In this document: one piece after another, positions 5,468-8,682 of the stretch
Layout of the letters: each line of letters begins with the position of its first letter
Numbering within the stretch: the first letter of the stretch is position 1
Source of the DNA: Propionibacteriaceae bacterium
GTDB taxonomy: Bacteria; Actinomycetota; Actinomycetes; Propionibacteriales; Propionibacteriaceae
NCBI GenBank assembly: GCA_003158895.1
Contig: PMLO01000051.1
Location: forward strand, 12,783 to 21,464
Direction: 5' to 3'
Length of the DNA stretch: 8,682 bases
Notes under the pieces: model-generated
What the model saw: only the letters and a program-made list of their open reading frames with translations
Databases searched by the model: none
What the model was told of the DNA's origin: nothing
Position numbers and translations under genes: made by a program

Positions 5468-6732
5468 CCATCGTCTGGGCCATCCTGGCCGGGCTGGGTT
5501 TCTTCGCGCTCATGATGGCGTCCATCGCGCTGCACGAGGTGGGGCACCTCGTGCCCGCGAAGCTGTTCGGCGTCAAGGTGCCGATGTACTTCGTGGGGTT
5601 CGGCAAGCGCATCTGGTCGTTCCGACGCGGCGAGACCGAGTACGGGATCAAGTGGCTGCTGCTCGGTGGCTACGTACGGCTCGTCGGGATGTACCCGCCC
5701 GGCAGGCCCGGCCGGAAGGGGCGCCTCGCGGAGCTCGCCGACAGCGCCCGTGAAGCAGAGGCCGACGACATCACCGAGACCGATATCCGCACCGGCCGAC
5801 TCTTCTACCAGAAGAAAACCTGGCAGAAGCTGATCATCATGGTCGGCGGCCCGGCCATGAACATCCTGCTGGCGTTCTTCATCTTCCTCGGCATCAACCT
5901 GGCGTACGGGCAGCAGCAGCAGACCCTCGGTATCGCGAGCGTGTCGGACTGCATCGACCCGGCCCCCGCCGCCTGCGTCGCGCCGCCGGCGAAGCAGGCA
6001 GGCGTCCAGGTGGGCGACACGATCGTCGCGCTCAACGGCACCACCGTCACGACGTGGCGCGAGCTCGTCGTCCTCGTACGCGCCCAGGGCGACGGGACAC
6101 TCGCGTTCACGGTCAACAGGCCCGGACAGGGTCAGGTGACGCTGCCGACCGTCCATGGTGTGCTGCACCAGGTGGCCGACCTCAATGACCCGTCGAAGAC
6201 CGTGACCGCCGGATTCGCCGGCATGTCGAGCGGCATCACCACCGTGCACGTCGGACCGGTCGGCACCGTCCAGGGCATGTGGACGATGACCACGCAGAGC
6301 GTGACGGCGCTGGCGAGCTTCCCCCAGAAGGTCTTCACGACCGGCTACAACCTCGTCACCGGCAAGCCCCGCGACGCCAACGGCCCGCTCAGCGTGGTGG
6401 GCGCCTCGGTCGCGGCCAGTGAGATCGCCACGACGAACCAGCTGACCCTCGGGAGCCGGATCGCCTCGTACTTCTCGCTGCTCGGCTCCGTGAACCTTTT
6501 CGTCGCCATCCTCAACCTCGTACCGCTCCTGCCGTTCGACGGCGGTCATATCGCCGGGGCCTTGTGGGAGGCGTTGCGCCGGGGGCTGGCGCGTCTGTTC
6601 AAGCGTCCCGCGTACGGCTTCTTCGATACTGCGCGCCTTTTACCGGTGGCGTATGTTGTGGGGGCGTTCCTTGCGATCGCCGGCCTCGTCCTCGTGGTGG
6701 CCGACATCGTGAGTCCCATTCGCATCTTCTGA
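5464..6732 (+). CDS. rip1: Site-2 intramembrane zinc metalloprotease (RseP/Rip1 type, M50 family)
   Basis: This 422-aa membrane protease carries the zinc motif HEVGH (His24, Glu25, His28) inside the first membrane segment (about 5-34). A second membrane segment follows at about 123-147, then a PDZ domain at about 150-235 with KQAGVQVGDTIVALNG. The third segment, about 335-365, carries NLVPLLPFDGGH, where Asp359 is the third zinc ligand. A last segment lies at about 393-415. Family members cut membrane-spanning anti-sigma factors or other transmembrane substrates after a first cut by another protease. In M. tuberculosis the orthologue Rip1 lies between dxr and ispG, as here. Two cysteines, 163 and 171, lie at the PDZ entrance on the predicted outer face and might pair. 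The usual LDG is FDG here, a conservative change. GTG 5464 overlaps the dxr stop as GTGA, with AAGGAG at 5453-5458 placed 5 nt upstream. Confidence 0.96.
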   Translation: MTIVWAILAGLGFFALMMASIALHEVGHLVPAKLFGVKVPMYFVGFGKRIWSFRRGETEYGIKWLLLGGYVRLVGMYPPGRPGRKGRLAELADSAREAEADDITETDIRTGRLFYQKKTWQKLIIMVGGPAMNILLAFFIFLGINLAYGQQQQTLGIASVSDCIDPAPAACVAPPAKQAGVQVGDTIVALNGTTVTTWRELVVLVRAQGDGTLAFTVNRPGQGQVTLPTVHGVLHQVADLNDPSKTVTAGFAGMSSGITTVHVGPVGTVQGMWTMTTQSVTALASFPQKVFTTGYNLVTGKPRDANGPLSVVGASVAASEIATTNQLTLGSRIASYFSLLGSVNLFVAILNLVPLLPFDGGHIAGALWEALRRGLARLFKRPAYGFFDTARLLPVAYVVGAFLAIAGLVLVVADIVSPIRIF

Positions 6733-6748
6733 CTGAGGAGCTCACTCC

Positions 6749-7894
6749 GTGCCCGTGAACCTGGGGATGCCCAAGCCCGTCGTACCCGTGCTCGCGACGC
6801 GGCACCCGACCCGCCAGATCAAGGTCGGCAAGGTGCTCGTGGGCGGCGACGCACCGATCTCGGTGCAGTCCATGTGCACGACCAAGACCACGGACATCAA
6901 CGCGACGCTCCAGCAGATCGCGGAGCTGACGGCCGCGGGCTGCGACATCGTCCGCGTGGCGGTGCCGAGCCAGGACGACGCCGACGCGTTGCCGATCATC
7001 GCGAAGAAGTCGCAGATCCCGGTCATCGCCGACATCCACTTCCAGCCGAAGTACGTGTTCGCGGCCATCGACGCCGGCTGTGCGGCCGTTCGCGTCAACC
7101 CCGGCAACATCAAGGCGTTCGACGACAAGGTCGGCGAGATCGCCCGCTACGCCAAGGACGCGGGAGTGTCGCTGCGGATCGGCGTCAACGCCGGGTCGCT
7201 GGACAAGCGGATCATGGACAAGTACGGCTCCGCGACGCCCGAGGCGCTCGTCGAGTCGGCGCTGTGGGAGGCCTCGCTGTTCGAGGAGTACGACTTCCGC
7301 GACTTCAAGATCTCCGTGAAGCACCATGACCCGGTGATCATGATCAAGGCGTACGAGCTCCTCAGCGAGCGCTGTGACTACCCGCTCCACCTCGGCGTCA
7401 CCGAGGCCGGACCCGCGTTCCAGGGCACGATCAAGTCCGCCACTGCGTTCGGCGCGTTGCTGAGCGAGGGGATCGGCGACACGATCCGGGTCTCGCTGTC
7501 CGCACCGCCCGTCGAAGAGGTCAAGGTCGGCGTCAAGATCCTCGAGTCGCTCAACCTGCGGCCGCGCCACCTCGAGATCGTCTCGTGCCCGTCGTGCGGG
7601 CGCGCGCAGGTCGACGTGTACAAGCTCGCCGATGAGGTGACGGCCGGACTGACCGGCATGACCGTACCGCTGCGGGTTGCCGTCATGGGCTGCGTCGTCA
7701 ACGGTCCTGGTGAGGCACGCGAAGCCGATCTCGGTGTCGCGTCCGGCAACGGCAAGGGCCAGATCTTCGTCCGTGGCGAGGTCGTACGGACCGTGCCCGA
7801 GGACCAGATCGTCGAGAACCTCATCGCTGAGGCGCAGCGCCTTGCTGAGGAGATGGGCGAGACGTCTGGAGCGCCGATCGTCACGGTGGGCTGA
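6749..7894 (+). CDS. ispG: 4-hydroxy-3-methylbut-2-en-1-yl diphosphate synthase (IspG/GcpE)
   Basis: This 381-aa iron-sulfur enzyme reductively converts 2-C-methyl-D-erythritol 2,4-cyclodiphosphate to 4-hydroxy-3-methylbut-2-enyl diphosphate, the penultimate MEP-pathway step. The N-terminal TIM-barrel motifs are all present: PISVQSM, CDIVRVAVP, IPVIADIHF, AAVRVNPGN, LRIGVNAGSL, KISVKHHDP and PLHLGVTEAG. The C-terminal domain supplies the 4Fe-4S ligands Cys280 and Cys283 (SCPSCGR), Cys315 (GCVVNGPGE) and Glu322. Length is normal for the bacterial two-domain form. GTG 6749 has GAGGAG at 6735-6740 with 8-nt spacing and starts 16 nt after the protease stop, so it is in the same operon as dxr. Electrons probably come from a ferredoxin or flavodoxin, not encoded here. 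Confidence 0.98.
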   Translation: MPVNLGMPKPVVPVLATRHPTRQIKVGKVLVGGDAPISVQSMCTTKTTDINATLQQIAELTAAGCDIVRVAVPSQDDADALPIIAKKSQIPVIADIHFQPKYVFAAIDAGCAAVRVNPGNIKAFDDKVGEIARYAKDAGVSLRIGVNAGSLDKRIMDKYGSATPEALVESALWEASLFEEYDFRDFKISVKHHDPVIMIKAYELLSERCDYPLHLGVTEAGPAFQGTIKSATAFGALLSEGIGDTIRVSLSAPPVEEVKVGVKILESLNLRPRHLEIVSCPSCGRAQVDVYKLADEVTAGLTGMTVPLRVAVMGCVVNGPGEAREADLGVASGNGKGQIFVRGEVVRTVPEDQIVENLIAEAQRLAEEMGETSGAPIVTVG

Positions 7895-8682
7895 ATGCCC
7901 GCCAGCGTCCGGACGCTCACGAACCAGGACTTGCCGAAGGTCACCGAGCTGCTGAGCCGGAAACCGTTCGAGAACGTCTTCGTCGCCTCCCGAATCCGTA
8001 CCGGCGGCCTCGAGGCGTTCATGCTGGGCTGCGACGTCTGGGGCTACGAGGAGGACGGCGAGCTCGTCTCGATCCTCCATCACGGCGCCAACATGGTGCC
8101 GGTCAACGGCACGCCGGAGGCGCTCGACGCGTACGTGGCGCGCATCGGCCCGATCCGTACCTGCGCCTCGATCCTCGGCGTCGCCGACGAGGCGCTCAGC
8201 CTGTACGAGAAGCTGTGCCGCAAGTGGCCCGGCGCCTGGCAGCGGCCCCGCGAGATCCGTGCCTGCCAGCCGCTCATGGTCATCTCGGCACCCCCGACCG
8301 TCGACCCCGATCCGCGCGTACGTCGGGTAGGGCCGGCTGACGCCGAGAGCTACTTCGCGGCGGCCGTCGCCATGTACACCGAAGAGGTCGGCGTCTCGCC
8401 GCTCGACGGGACGAACGGCTACCGCTGGTACGTCGACCGCCTGCTCGAGACCGGCTGCGCCATGGGGATCGTCGAGAACGACGAGGTCATCTTCAAGTCC
8501 GACGTCGGCTCGGCAACCTCCAACACCTGCCAGGTGGCGGGCGTCTGGTTGCGCCGTGATCTGCGCGGCCGCGGCCTCTCCACACCGGCGATGGCGGCCG
8601 TCGTCGACCTGTGCCGCGAGCAGTGGCAGAACGTGACGCTGTACGTGAACGACTTCAACACGACCGCCCGCGCCCTGTACCG
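7895..8682 (+). CDS. GNAT-family N-acetyltransferase with DUF4081-type N-terminal domain (cut by right edge)
   Basis: An open frame of 262 codons starts at ATG 7895, immediately after the ispG stop (TGAATG), with GGTGGG a few nt upstream, and is still open at the window edge. Residues 1 to about 135 (RTLTNQDLPKVTELLSRKP, NVFVASRI, WGYEEDGELVSILHHGANMVPV) fit the DUF4081 domain found before actinobacterial GNAT domains. Residues from about 143 form the acetyltransferase domain. QVAGVWLRRDLRGRGLS at 213-229 is motif A, with RGRG (224-227) as the acetyl-CoA pyrophosphate loop. VTLYVNDFNTTARALY near the end is the motif B region, so only about 20 residues should be missing by comparison with Rv2867c of M. 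tuberculosis. The acceptor substrate is unknown; the family is general and should not be read as antibiotic or protein modification. It is very likely co-transcribed with ispG. Confidence 0.92.
   Translation, partial: MPASVRTLTNQDLPKVTELLSRKPFENVFVASRIRTGGLEAFMLGCDVWGYEEDGELVSILHHGANMVPVNGTPEALDAYVARIGPIRTCASILGVADEALSLYEKLCRKWPGAWQRPREIRACQPLMVISAPPTVDPDPRVRRVGPADAESYFAAAVAMYTEEVGVSPLDGTNGYRWYVDRLLETGCAMGIVENDEVIFKSDVGSATSNTCQVAGVWLRRDLRGRGLSTPAMAAVVDLCREQWQNVTLYVNDFNTTARALY

Noticed and set aside
5227..6549. 440-codon minus-strand frame opposite the site-2 protease
   Set aside because: Composition is dominated by D, E, R, G and H with no motifs, as expected antisense to GC-rich coding DNA. 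The plus strand encodes a complete M50 protease.
6599..8083. 494-codon minus-strand frame opposite ispG
   Set aside because: It is antisense to a highly conserved ispG with all cluster ligands, and shows no recognisable domain.

Overview
The window is GC-rich DNA, about two thirds G+C by eye. Gene packing is tight and GTG or TTG starts are common. Gene content and order point to a high-GC actinobacterium. The clearest marker is the run dxr, then an RseP/Rip1-type site-2 protease, then ispG, then a GNAT acetyltransferase. This is the order known in Mycobacterium tuberculosis (Rv2870c to Rv2867c) and in many other Actinobacteria. The genus cannot be fixed from the sequence alone; a Propionibacteriales-like genome is only a guess.

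Layout. (1) Positions 1-776, minus strand: the N-terminal part of a transglutaminase-like protein that runs off the left edge. (2) 777-958: a divergent intergenic region with several inverted repeats. (3) 959-2134, plus strand: a ROK-family transcriptional regulator whose three usual zinc-ligand cysteines are all replaced. (4) 2152-3728, minus strand, convergent with the ROK gene: a probable two-gene unit of a LOG-family nucleotide-binding protein followed by a small DUF1905/YdeI-OmdA-like protein. (5) 3729-3875: a second divergent intergenic region with three perfect short inverted repeats, one a 16-bp 7-2-7 palindrome. (6) 3876-8682, plus strand: a tightly coupled operon of a 126-aa protein with a roadblock/LC7-like predicted fold, dxr, the intramembrane protease, ispG, and a GNAT acetyltransferase cut by the right edge.

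How the genes fit together. dxr and ispG encode the first committed step and a late step of the MEP (non-mevalonate) isoprenoid pathway. The protease between them belongs to the family that cleaves membrane-embedded anti-sigma factors. Overlaps or gaps of 0-16 nt suggest the plus-strand genes from 3876 onward are co-transcribed and partly translationally coupled. The roadblock-like protein at the head of the operon is the least explained gene.

No RNA genes, insertion sequences, prophage, CRISPR array or convincing rho-independent terminators were seen, and no gap longer than 300 bases lacks a gene. Overall this looks like a core chromosomal region. The points worth a second look are the degenerate ROK zinc motif, the small operon-leading protein, the palindromes in the two divergent promoter regions, and an apparent excess of the tetranucleotide GTAC.
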